A stretch of 64,000 nt of DNA from the NCBI RefSeq assembly GCF_025567045.1, contig NZ_JAOQJK010000004.1, positions 1-64,000 of the forward strand, given 5' to 3'. Below are positions 9,836-18,544 of the stretch, one piece after another (position 1 is the stretch's first letter; each line of letters begins with the position of its first letter). Both the position numbers and the translations under genes were made by a program. Source of the DNA: Barnesiella propionica (GTDB lineage: Bacteria > Bacteroidota > Bacteroidia > Bacteroidales > Barnesiellaceae). Below the pieces are notes generated by a model. It made no database searches and was not told the DNA's origin. It worked only from the letters and a program-made list of their open reading frames with translations.

Positions 9836-12800
9836 ATGAAACGCATTATTGTTTTACTGCTACTGTCCGCAGTAGTCGGATTAAGAGGAAACGCTCAGGA
9901 TATTACTGCTTTGCAAAAACAGATTTCATATAAGCTGGCTTCGATGAAACCAGCTAATCTGGCTATAGGAAATATAGAAGTAAAGTCGATTCTGGTTGAT
10001 GACAAAAAGAAAACCGTTTGTGTCGAAATGGGCGATTCTTTTTCTTATATACCTTTAAGAAAAAATAATGTGGCAGAATATTATAAAACAGTAAAAGCTT
10101 TACTGCCGGAAAATTATTCATCTTACAAACTTTCAATAAAATCATCTGGCAATCCGATAGAGAATTTACAACTGTATTCGGATAAAGGGAAAACGTTTAC
10201 GACAAAGTGTGACCGTCCTTTGGTAACCCGTTTATCTTCTCCTTATGTTCCCGAGAAAGGTTTGTCGGGACGTCATATTGCTTTATGGCAAAGCCACGGA
10301 TTTTATTTCGAAGCAAAACTGAACCGGTGGGAATGGCAGCGTGCCCGAATTTTCCAGACGGTTGAAGATCTTTATACCCAGAGTTATGTGATGCCGTTTC
10401 TCGTTCCTATGCTTGAAAACGCAGGTGCATGTGTCCTTACCCCCCGGGAACGTGATATCAATACACATGAGGTTATTGTAGATAATGACCGTAATAGTGA
10501 TTCGTCGTTATATGAAGAGTTTAATGGAACGGCAAAAAATCTTTGGGAGACGGGGGGAACAGGTTTTTCCCATCTTCGTGAATACTATATAGATAATCAA
10601 AATCCTTTCATGGAAGGTACATATCGTCAAATCAAAACAGTAAAAGACGGTAAGAAAGTTAATGATAGCAAGATAAAGTGGACTCCGTTTATTCCCGAAT
10701 CCGGTGAATATGCTGTTTATGTCTCTTATAAGACAGTTGAGAATAGTACCGATGATGCTCATTATACGGTCTGTCATAAAGGAGGTGAAACCGATTTTCT
10801 TGTTAACCAGACTATGGGAGGAGGCACTTGGATATATTTGGGACATTTTACTTTTGATAAAGGAAAAACGGGGTATGTTGAATTAAGCAACCGTTCCCGG
10901 AAAGCAGGTCGTGTATTGACAGCGGATGCCGTAAAGATCGGAGGCGGTTATGGAAATATTGCCAGAAAAGTAGGAAACCGTATTTCCGATAATGTAAAAA
11001 GTGCCGAAGCTGTTGCTAAAGAAAAAGAATCGGAGGTTCCTTCTATTGATTACGAATATGAATTAAGCGGTTATCCCCGTTTCACCGAGGCTGCCAGATA
11101 TTGGCTGCAATGGGCCGGTTTTCCGGAGAAAGTTTATTCTTTAAGCAAAGGCGTAAATGATTATACCGATGATTATAAATCCCGTGGAGAATGGGTCAAC
11201 TATTTGGCCGGAGGGTCTTCGGTATTGCCTGATAGTGCAGGGCTCAATATTCCGGTAGACATGGCATTCGCATTTCATTCCGACGCCGGAACTACTCCGA
11301 ATGACTCGATTATAGGTACTTTGGGAATTTTCTGTACGGGTATTAATGGAGCAGAACCGAAATTTGCCAATAAGATTAACCGCTATGTTTCCCGTGATTT
11401 GGTTGACTTGATCATGACAAATATCGTAAATGATATTCGTCGTTTGCATGAACCGGAATGGACTCGCCGGGGAATGTGGAACCAGTCTTATTTTGAGGCC
11501 CGCGTGCCGCAAGTCCCTACTATGTTGCTGGAATTACTGTCACATCAGAACTTTGCCGATATGCGTTACGGGCTCGATCCTCGTTTCCGGTTTACAGTAA
11601 GCCGTGCCATATATAAAGGAATGTTGCAATTTTTGTCCCATCAATACAATCGTGATTACGTAGTACAACCTTTACCTGTCGATCATCTTAGTTCGGTCTT
11701 GTCCGATGAGGGAGAAGTGTCGCTTCGGTGGAATGCAGTAAACGATCCATTGGAAACTACCGCTGTGCCCGATAAATATATTGTTTACACTCGTATAGGT
11801 GACGGTAGTTTTGATAATGGGGTTTTAGTAGATGATACTTTTTTCCGTAGACGTGTTGAGCCCGGAAAGATATATAGTTTTAAAATAACGGCCGTAAATG
11901 AAGGAGGCGAGAGCTTCCCGTCGGAAATACTTTCGGTTTATCGGGCTCCTCAGTCCAAAGGTATGGTGTTGATCGTGAACGGATTTGACCGGGTGAGTGC
12001 TCCCGATGATTTTGTTTCCGATGGTATAGCTGGTTTTTATGATGAAAAAGATCATGGGGTTCCCTATCTTCGTGATATCAATTATATAGGCAGCCAGTAT
12101 GAATTCCGCCGCCGTATTCCTTGGATGGATGATGATGCGGCCGGTTTCGGAGCGAGCCGTTCCGTTTATGAAGACAAAGTGATTGCGGGTAATACGTTCG
12201 ATTATCCCGCCTTGCATGGCCGTTCTATCGCAAAAGCCGGTTATTCTTTCGTTTCCTCCAGCGATGAGGCTGTTATGGATGGCATGACGGATGTGAATAA
12301 GTACCGGTATATCGACTTAATATTGGGAAAAGAGAAACAAGTAAAGATGGGTCGTGGCGTATATGATGCGCAATTCAAAACATTCCCTGCTGCATTGCAG
12401 AATGCAATTGCCGGTTATTGCCGGCAGGGGGGGCGTATTTTGGTCACCGGAGCTTTTATTGCTACCGATTTGTGGGATAGAGAGGATGCCTTAGAAGAAG
12501 ATAAGAAATTCGCCACGGATATATTACATTATTCTTGGAGAACCGGACAGGCTTCGGTCGAAGGGAAAGTCAAATCTGTAGCATCGCCTTTTAAAATGTT
12601 CGAGAAACAAGCACCTGAATTCTATAATGTTCCGAATGAACAATCATATGTAGTAGAATCTCCTGACGGAATAGAACCTTCCGGCGAAGGTAGTTATACG
12701 ATATTCCGTTACGCCGAGAATAATCTGAGTGCCGGTATAGCTTACGACGGTCAGGAATATAAAACATGTATATTAGGATTTCCTTTCGAATCTATTAAAG

Positions 12801-12868
12801 AAGAAAGACAAAGAGATATATTGATGAAAAGCATATTAAATTTTTTTGAAGAGAATAATACAAAATAG
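9836..12868 (+). CDS. Secreted golvesin-domain N-acetylmuramoyl-L-alanine amidase-like protein
   Basis: A protein of 1010 residues. The ATG at 9836 was chosen because it starts a signal peptide (MKRIIVLLLLSAVVGLRGNAQ); an upstream in-frame start would add 33 non-signal residues. The amidase fold is split: WQSHGFYF (His near 153), VEDLYTQ (Glu near 178), then an inserted golvesin C-terminal-like beta domain (about 210-390), then FAFHSDAGT (His near 480) and the PTMLLELLSHQNF block near 560 that carries the catalytic Glu. A fibronectin type III domain (about 615-705) and a C-terminal Rossmann-like domain (from about 708, MVLIVNGFDRV) follow. Databases often name such proteins xanthan lyase; the zinc-ligand pattern supports a peptidoglycan amidase. 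It is the first gene of an eleven-gene run, so it probably frees glycan or peptide for import. Confidence 0.75.
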   Translation: MKRIIVLLLLSAVVGLRGNAQDITALQKQISYKLASMKPANLAIGNIEVKSILVDDKKKTVCVEMGDSFSYIPLRKNNVAEYYKTVKALLPENYSSYKLSIKSSGNPIENLQLYSDKGKTFTTKCDRPLVTRLSSPYVPEKGLSGRHIALWQSHGFYFEAKLNRWEWQRARIFQTVEDLYTQSYVMPFLVPMLENAGACVLTPRERDINTHEVIVDNDRNSDSSLYEEFNGTAKNLWETGGTGFSHLREYYIDNQNPFMEGTYRQIKTVKDGKKVNDSKIKWTPFIPESGEYAVYVSYKTVENSTDDAHYTVCHKGGETDFLVNQTMGGGTWIYLGHFTFDKGKTGYVELSNRSRKAGRVLTADAVKIGGGYGNIARKVGNRISDNVKSAEAVAKEKESEVPSIDYEYELSGYPRFTEAARYWLQWAGFPEKVYSLSKGVNDYTDDYKSRGEWVNYLAGGSSVLPDSAGLNIPVDMAFAFHSDAGTTPNDSIIGTLGIFCTGINGAEPKFANKINRYVSRDLVDLIMTNIVNDIRRLHEPEWTRRGMWNQSYFEARVPQVPTMLLELLSHQNFADMRYGLDPRFRFTVSRAIYKGMLQFLSHQYNRDYVVQPLPVDHLSSVLSDEGEVSLRWNAVNDPLETTAVPDKYIVYTRIGDGSFDNGVLVDDTFFRRRVEPGKIYSFKITAVNEGGESFPSEILSVYRAPQSKGMVLIVNGFDRVSAPDDFVSDGIAGFYDEKDHGVPYLRDINYIGSQYEFRRRIPWMDDDAAGFGASRSVYEDKVIAGNTFDYPALHGRSIAKAGYSFVSSSDEAVMDGMTDVNKYRYIDLILGKEKQVKMGRGVYDAQFKTFPAALQNAIAGYCRQGGRILVTGAFIATDLWDREDALEEDKKFATDILHYSWRTGQASVEGKVKSVASPFKMFEKQAPEFYNVPNEQSYVVESPDGIEPSGEGSYTIFRYAENNLSAGIAYDGQEYKTCILGFPFESIKEERQRDILMKSILNFFEENNTK

Positions 12869-12894
12869 ATATAAACGAACAAACACTACAAATT

Positions 12895-14358
12895 ATGGGA
12901 AAATTTATCCAATGTTTTGTTCCTTATGCCGATGCGGCACAAGTGAAAGCGACAATAGAAGGACTTAAATCTACCGATCAAGTATCGGATATATTTTTAT
13001 TAGCTACAACCCCCGATGCTGCGCCTGTTGAAGGCTGTGTCGTATTGCCCGTGAAATCACTTAATTCGACCGAGACTATGCGCGCTATTGCTGCTCATGC
13101 TGCGGCCGAATATACAATGATCTATACGAAATATACTACATTGGAGTTAGGAATGTATGCTTTAGAACGTATGGTTCGTTTAGCTCAGGATTCTGGCGCC
13201 GGTATGGTATATGCCGATCATTATCAGGTAACAGGAGAAAAGAGGGTTAATAGTCCTGTTATAGATTATCAGTTCGGTAGCTTGCGTGATGACTTTAATT
13301 TCGGTTCCGTACTACTATATCGTACCGATGCATTGAAAGAGGCTGTTTCACGTATGAAAACCGATTATGAATTTGCCGGTTTATATGATCTTCGCCTGAA
13401 AGTTTCTCAAAAGGCATCGCTGGTACATATCAATGAATATTTATACTCCGAAGTTGAAAATGATACCCGTAAGAGTGGAGAAAAAATATTTGATTATGTA
13501 GATCCTAAAAACCGCGGGGTTCAGATTGAAATGGAAACTGCTTGTACCGAGCATTTGAAAGAGATCGGAGGATATCTGGTTCCTGAATTTGAAAAAATTG
13601 AATTTAGTGCAGGGAATTTTGAATATGAGGCTTCGGTTATTATTCCGGTTCGTAACCGTATTCGTACTATTCGCGATGCGATCCGTTCGGTGCTTAGTCA
13701 AAAAGCCGATTTTAAATATAACCTGATTATTATTGATAACCATTCTACCGATGGTACGAGCGAGGCTATCGACGAATTTGCCGGTGACGAACGTCTTATC
13801 CATATTATTCCGGAAAGAAACGACCTGGGTATCGGCGGATGCTGGAATGTAGGAGTTGCTCACCCTAAATGCGGGAAATTTGCCGTACAACTGGACAGTG
13901 ATGACGTCTATAAAGATGAAAATACCTTAAAGACCATGGTACAGGCATTCTATGATCAGAATTGTGCTATGGTAGTAGGAACTTACATGATGACCGATTT
14001 CAATATGAACATGATTGCCCCGGGTATAATAGACCATAAGGAATGGACTCCTGAGAACGGTCGCAATAATGCATTGCGCATTAACGGTTTGGGAGCTCCG
14101 AGAGCTTTCTATACACCGGTTTTGCGTGATATAAAAGTTCCGAATACAAGTTATGGTGAAGATTATGCACTGGGACTTAATTTTTCCCGCCGGTTTCAGA
14201 TAGGCCGTGTTTACGATGTAGTATATCTTTGTCGCCGTTGGGACGATAATTCCGATGCGTCGTTAGATATTGTGAAGATGAATGCTCATAATACATATAA
14301 AGACCGTATCCGTACATGGGAATTACAGGCTCGTGTTGCATTAAATAAAACGAAATAA
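12895..14358 (+). CDS. Two-domain family 2 glycosyltransferase of unknown acceptor
   Basis: A protein of 487 residues without signal peptide or membrane segment, so cytoplasmic. The C-terminal half (from about residue 245) is a canonical GT2 domain: ASVIIPVRNR start, IIDNHSTDGT near 282, the DxD-type QLDSDD near 330 for metal/nucleotide sugar, and TSYGEDYALGLN near 420 as the likely catalytic acid/base region. The N-terminal half (1-240) also reads as a degenerate GT-A fold (YTMIYTKYTTLELGMYAL, GMVYADHY) with no good DxD. It sits between a secreted amidase and DUF4922, with 26 bases before it and 4 after. A glycosyltransferase inside a wall-degradation operon is unexpected; the donor and acceptor cannot be told from sequence. 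Confidence 0.72.
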   Translation: MGKFIQCFVPYADAAQVKATIEGLKSTDQVSDIFLLATTPDAAPVEGCVVLPVKSLNSTETMRAIAAHAAAEYTMIYTKYTTLELGMYALERMVRLAQDSGAGMVYADHYQVTGEKRVNSPVIDYQFGSLRDDFNFGSVLLYRTDALKEAVSRMKTDYEFAGLYDLRLKVSQKASLVHINEYLYSEVENDTRKSGEKIFDYVDPKNRGVQIEMETACTEHLKEIGGYLVPEFEKIEFSAGNFEYEASVIIPVRNRIRTIRDAIRSVLSQKADFKYNLIIIDNHSTDGTSEAIDEFAGDERLIHIIPERNDLGIGGCWNVGVAHPKCGKFAVQLDSDDVYKDENTLKTMVQAFYDQNCAMVVGTYMMTDFNMNMIAPGIIDHKEWTPENGRNNALRINGLGAPRAFYTPVLRDIKVPNTSYGEDYALGLNFSRRFQIGRVYDVVYLCRRWDDNSDASLDIVKMNAHNTYKDRIRTWELQARVALNKTK

Positions 14359-14362
14359 AAGG

Positions 14363-15307
14363 ATGAAAGAGGTAACTTCAGCACAGGCTTTGGCCCTTTT
14401 AGATGATCAGTTAAAAGTGTGGGAAACCGCACGGAATAACTACGAGGCATTATCATCGGTAAAAGTTAAGGACATTCCTTTCGATGGATTTAATATAAAG
14501 GTACAGTTTAATCCGGCGAGGATTGTTTCCTCGTCGGCTAAAGTTGACACACAGTCTTTGAAAGAGCGCAAATGTTTTCTTTGTGCCGCTAACCGCCCTG
14601 AAATACAAGTCGGGTTGCCGTTTGGAGATAAGTATGAAGTTCTTATCAATCCGTTCCCGATTTTTCCGCGTCATCTCACTATTCCTGATAAGGAACATGT
14701 GGACCAACGTATACGTACGCGGATGGGAGATATGCTGGAATTAGCTAAAAGCCTGGATGAGTTTACCTTATTTTATAATGGTCCGCGTTGCGGGGCTTCT
14801 GCTCCCGATCATATGCATTTTCAGGCAGGGAATAAAGGTTTTATGCCTATAGAAAAAGAGTGGCGTGACCGGGCTAATACCAAGGTAGCGGTACATAACG
14901 GAGCACGTATGACCTTATTGCAGGGTTATCTGAGAAGTGTATTCATGATAGAATCCTCTACTATAGAGGATGCTGTTTTCCTTTTCGATAAGTTATATCT
15001 TTCTTTGGAAATCAAACCTGGTGAAGAAGAACCGATGATGAACGTTCTGGCTTGGTATGAAGCCGGAAAATGGATCGTAGCTGTATTTCCCAGGGCCCAA
15101 CATCGTCCTTCCTGCTATTCGGCAGAAGGTGAGGGTAATTTATTGATCAGTCCGGCTTCGGTAGATATGGGTGCTGTGTTTATTACGCCTCTGGAAAAGG
15201 ATTTTGAGAAGATTACAGCGGCCGATATACGGGAAATATTAGGTGAAGTTTGTCTGGATGAGAGTGAATCCGCAAAAGTGGTGGAACGTATAAAATCTAT
15301 AATATGA
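14363..15307 (+). CDS. DUF4922 protein, HIT-like nucleotidyltransferase/phosphorylase fold
   Basis: A cytoplasmic protein of 314 residues matching DUF4922 families of Bacteroidetes. It has a CFLCAANRP motif (about 71-79) and a DHMHFQAG motif (about 150-157). The H-x-H-x-Q pattern is the active-site signature of the GalT/Ap4A-phosphorylase branch of the HIT superfamily, where the central His forms a nucleotidyl-enzyme intermediate. By analogy it may make or break a nucleotide-sugar or dinucleotide bond. It overlaps the SpoIID gene by 4 bases (ATGA) and lies 4 bases after the glycosyltransferase, so a shared step such as charging a sugar for that transferase is reasonable but not shown. No biochemical function is known to me. 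Confidence 0.72.
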   Translation: MKEVTSAQALALLDDQLKVWETARNNYEALSSVKVKDIPFDGFNIKVQFNPARIVSSSAKVDTQSLKERKCFLCAANRPEIQVGLPFGDKYEVLINPFPIFPRHLTIPDKEHVDQRIRTRMGDMLELAKSLDEFTLFYNGPRCGASAPDHMHFQAGNKGFMPIEKEWRDRANTKVAVHNGARMTLLQGYLRSVFMIESSTIEDAVFLFDKLYLSLEIKPGEEEPMMNVLAWYEAGKWIVAVFPRAQHRPSCYSAEGEGNLLISPASVDMGAVFITPLEKDFEKITAADIREILGEVCLDESESAKVVERIKSII

Positions 15308-16617
15308 ACGAACCGCAAGTAAGTGTGGGCATCATGTCCTCATCCAGTATCGGATTTATTTTAGATGGAGCGTATTCTTTGGGAAATGATTGTTTTACCG
15401 GAGAACAAGAAGCTGTATATCAAGATGGAAAGATCGTATGGCAAGGACGTCTGTGGAATGAACTTTCTTTTTTCCCGAAAAATCCGGCTTCAGACTCTTT
15501 CTATTTGAAAGACGTTACGATAGGAGTTAATTTCCATTGGGAACGAAAGGAAACGCAACGGTTTCGTGGAACTTTGAAACTGATTGTACAGGACGAACGA
15601 ATTATTGCTGTTAATTGTCTTCCTGTAGAAGATTATTTGTTGAGTGTGATATCTTCTGAAATGAGTGCTACGGCTTCTTTGGAATTACTTAAAGCCCATG
15701 CTGTTATTTCACGTAGCTGGTTACTTGCACAGATACAAAAGAATAAAGAATTGCTCCGGGATGACAAGAAAGCCGTGTCGGTTATAGAGACGGAAACTGA
15801 ATTCATCCGCTGGTACGACAGAGAAGACCATACCCTGTTTGATGTATGTGCCGATGATCATTGTCAAAGGTATCAAGGTATAACCCGTGCGTCTACTACT
15901 GTAGTTGCTGAAGCTATCGAGGCTACCCGGGGACAGGTTGTTTCTTATGCCGGTAAGATATGTGACGCGCGTTTTTCCAAATGTTGCGGTGGAGTTGTAG
16001 AAGAATTCCAGACTTGCTGGGAAGATATAAAACATCCGTATCTGGTAAAATTAAGAGACGGTAAAGACGAAACGGATTTTCCTGATTTAAGGGATGAAAA
16101 TAATGCCAGGGAATGGATATGTACTTCTCCCGATGCATTTTGTAATACCACAGATAAGAATATATTATCTCAGGTATTGAATAATTATGATCAGGAAACC
16201 ACCGATTTTTATCGGTGGACTGTAAGTTATTCCCAAGAAGAATTATCGGCTCTTATCCTTAAACGTTCCGGAATTGATTTCGGACAGATATTGGATATGG
16301 TTCCGGTAGAGCGGGGAACCTCTGGACGTCTGGTTAAATTAAAAATCATAGGAACTAAAAAGACCCTTATTGTGGGTAAAGAGCTTGAGATACGCCGTAT
16401 ATTGTCTGCATCACATTTGTATAGTTCTGCTTTTGTTGTAGAAAAGGAAGATGTGCATAGCGGGGTTCCCGGACGGTTTGTTTTGCGGGGAGCCGGTTGG
16501 GGACATGGAGTAGGACTGTGCCAGATAGGTGCTGCCGTAATGGGCGAGCAAGGTTATAAATACGAGGATATACTGTTGCACTACTTTGTAGATGCAGTTA
16601 TTGAAAAATTATATTAA
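15304..16617 (+). CDS. SpoIID/LytB-domain protein lacking a signal peptide
   Basis: A protein of 437 residues. The core matches SpoIID, a lytic transglycosylase of denuded glycan strands in sporulating bacteria: PVEDYLLSVISSEM near residues 105-119 (the Glu of SEM fits the catalytic Glu), LKAHAVISRSWLL near 128, FSKCCGGVVEEF near 222 and the closing GAGWGHGVGLCQIGA near 397-411. The N-terminus (MNEPQVSVGIMSSSS) is not a signal peptide and no membrane helix is visible, so the protein appears cytoplasmic. This organism is not expected to form spores. With an AmpG-like importer next door, it may process imported glycan fragments inside the cell. Its stop and the next start overlap by one base. 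Confidence 0.78.
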   Translation: MNEPQVSVGIMSSSSIGFILDGAYSLGNDCFTGEQEAVYQDGKIVWQGRLWNELSFFPKNPASDSFYLKDVTIGVNFHWERKETQRFRGTLKLIVQDERIIAVNCLPVEDYLLSVISSEMSATASLELLKAHAVISRSWLLAQIQKNKELLRDDKKAVSVIETETEFIRWYDREDHTLFDVCADDHCQRYQGITRASTTVVAEAIEATRGQVVSYAGKICDARFSKCCGGVVEEFQTCWEDIKHPYLVKLRDGKDETDFPDLRDENNAREWICTSPDAFCNTTDKNILSQVLNNYDQETTDFYRWTVSYSQEELSALILKRSGIDFGQILDMVPVERGTSGRLVKLKIIGTKKTLIVGKELEIRRILSASHLYSSAFVVEKEDVHSGVPGRFVLRGAGWGHGVGLCQIGAAVMGEQGYKYEDILLHYFVDAVIEKLY

Positions 16618-18527
16618 TGAAATATACTATGGACAACAAGAAGAAAGTTTCTCCCTGGGCATGGATTCCCTCATTATATTTTGCACAGGGGCTGCCTTAT
16701 GTAGCGGTAATGACAATTTCCGTGATTATGTACAAGCGATTGGGTATTTCCAATACCGATATTGCTTTATATACAGGTTGGTTATATTTGCCTTGGGTTA
16801 TAAAACCTTTTTGGAGCCCTTTCGTTGATTTAATTAAGACTAAACGCTGGTGGACGCTTACCATGCAGTGGATACTGGCGTTTGCTCTGGCGGGTATAGC
16901 ATTTACGATTCCAACTCCGTTTTTCTTCCAACTGACGCTGGCCGTATTCTGGATCGTGGGATTTACCTCTGCCACGCATGATATAGCAGCCGATGGTTAT
17001 TACATGCTTGCTCTTACCGAACATGAACAGTCTTTGTATGTCGGTATCCGCAGTACTTTTTATCGTGTTGCGACGGTTGCCGGCCAGGGATTGCTGGTTA
17101 TTATTGCAGGTTTGATCGAGACAGGTACGGGTCTTGAACCGGCTATGCTGGAAGTACAGGCCGATCCTGCGTATACCAATACGCTTACGCTTCCTACTTT
17201 TAAAGATTCGGTTATAGACAATACGGGAGACATGCATTTTGTATATACTTCGCCTGTGATAAAGGCAGGTGTTAAAGCAATATCGGGCGATTCCGTCGAT
17301 GCGAAAACTCAAATCGCAATGCTCGAAAGGCAGGTTAAAGAGTCGAATATAGCTAATAAATTTGTCCCTGCCGAAGATATAAACGATAATAATAGTGTAG
17401 CGCAGGCTGCAAAAAAAGAGAGTGCTTTTACCACATGGGTGAGAGATATGTTCGGTGAGAAACGTGAGAAGACCGAAGAGGCGATGGATAACATTGCTGT
17501 CGTGGGTGTTCGATTATCTAAACAACCGGCGGCGAATGAGACGAAAATATTGAATGTTACTTTTAAGGATGGTGACCAGAGTATCAAACTGGAACAGAGT
17601 AAACTGTCTACACGTTTTGAATTTACTGCAGATAACTGGGATAAACCGGCATATTTATTGTTTAGAATAGATCATAAAATTAAGTCTACGACTTCGGCGA
17701 CTTTTGAAGGTGCTTCCGGAAATATTCCTTTTGCGTGGCTTATCGTATTCGCTTCACTGTCCGCTTTCTTTTTCCTGGTAAGCATCTATCATAGTTGGGT
17801 ATTGCCGAGACCTGCATCCGATCGTCCGGCAAAAGATGTGACGGCAGGTAATATTATGAAAGAGTTTTTCGATACGTTCAAGAGCTTCTTTACTAAGAAG
17901 CAAGCTTTTGTCGCTATACTATTCATGTTGCTGTATCGTTTGCCCGAAGCTCAGTTAGTAAAACTTATCAATCCTTTCCTGCTCGATCCTATCGATAAGG
18001 GAGGTCTCGGATTAACGACCGGTCAAGTGGGCGTCGTTTATGGTACCGTTGGTATTATCGGATTAACGATAGGCGGTATTATCGGCGGACTTGTAGCAGC
18101 CAAAGGCGGTTTGAAAAAATGGTTATGGCCTATGGCCTGGAGTATGTCTCTTACTTGCCTGACCTTTGTTTACCTGAGCTATGTCCAGGATCACTCGTTG
18201 CTGACCATTAACATTTGCGTGTTTATAGAACAATTCGGTTACGGGTTCGGTTTTACGGCATACATGCTTTATCTTATCTATTTTTCTGAAGGAGAACATA
18301 AGACGGCACATTATGCAATCTGTACGGGTTTCATGGCTTTGGGTATGATGCTTCCCGGAATGGCTGCGGGATGGCTGCAGGAAACGATCGGGTATCGGCA
18401 TTTCTTCCTTTGGACAATGATTTGTTGTGCCGCTACTATTGCCGTATGCGCATTTATTAAAATAGATCCTAATTTCGGAAAAAAAGAGAATGACGTGCTT
18501 GAAGCACAAACAGAAGAAGAACGTTAA
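16617..18527 (+). CDS. AmpG-like MFS muropeptide permease with a large inserted domain
   Basis: An inner-membrane MFS transporter of 636 residues, longer than AmpG (about 490). The AmpG-type signature SATHDIAADGYY lies near residues 119-130 and GLPYVAVMTISV near 22. An unusual hydrophilic segment of about 200 residues (about 165-368) separates the N- and C-terminal helix bundles; it contains no transmembrane stretch. Helices resume at IPFAWLIVFASLSAFFFLV and continue to about residue 620. AmpG imports GlcNAc-anhydroMurNAc muropeptides. Placed between SpoIID and NamZ, it probably imports cell-wall fragments. A second in-frame ATG at 16629 (MDNKKK) could be the real start. Confidence 0.78.
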   Translation: MKYTMDNKKKVSPWAWIPSLYFAQGLPYVAVMTISVIMYKRLGISNTDIALYTGWLYLPWVIKPFWSPFVDLIKTKRWWTLTMQWILAFALAGIAFTIPTPFFFQLTLAVFWIVGFTSATHDIAADGYYMLALTEHEQSLYVGIRSTFYRVATVAGQGLLVIIAGLIETGTGLEPAMLEVQADPAYTNTLTLPTFKDSVIDNTGDMHFVYTSPVIKAGVKAISGDSVDAKTQIAMLERQVKESNIANKFVPAEDINDNNSVAQAAKKESAFTTWVRDMFGEKREKTEEAMDNIAVVGVRLSKQPAANETKILNVTFKDGDQSIKLEQSKLSTRFEFTADNWDKPAYLLFRIDHKIKSTTSATFEGASGNIPFAWLIVFASLSAFFFLVSIYHSWVLPRPASDRPAKDVTAGNIMKEFFDTFKSFFTKKQAFVAILFMLLYRLPEAQLVKLINPFLLDPIDKGGLGLTTGQVGVVYGTVGIIGLTIGGIIGGLVAAKGGLKKWLWPMAWSMSLTCLTFVYLSYVQDHSLLTINICVFIEQFGYGFGFTAYMLYLIYFSEGEHKTAHYAICTGFMALGMMLPGMAAGWLQETIGYRHFFLWTMICCAATIAVCAFIKIDPNFGKKENDVLEAQTEEER

Positions 18528-18544
18528 ATTGAAAATCCTGTATT

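Noticed and set aside
14363..15307. Naming the DUF4922 protein galactose-1-phosphate uridylyltransferase
   Set aside because: Only the H-x-H-x-Q motif is shared; the rest and the operon context differ, so a specific reaction is not supported.
15304..16617. Reading SpoIID as evidence of a spore-forming Firmicute
   Set aside because: All surrounding genes, promoters and T9SS tails are Bacteroidales; SpoIID/LytB folds are also found outside sporulation.
16830..17312. A 160-codon minus-strand frame
   Set aside because: It is antisense to the AmpG-like permease, whose membrane signature in the other frame is clear.
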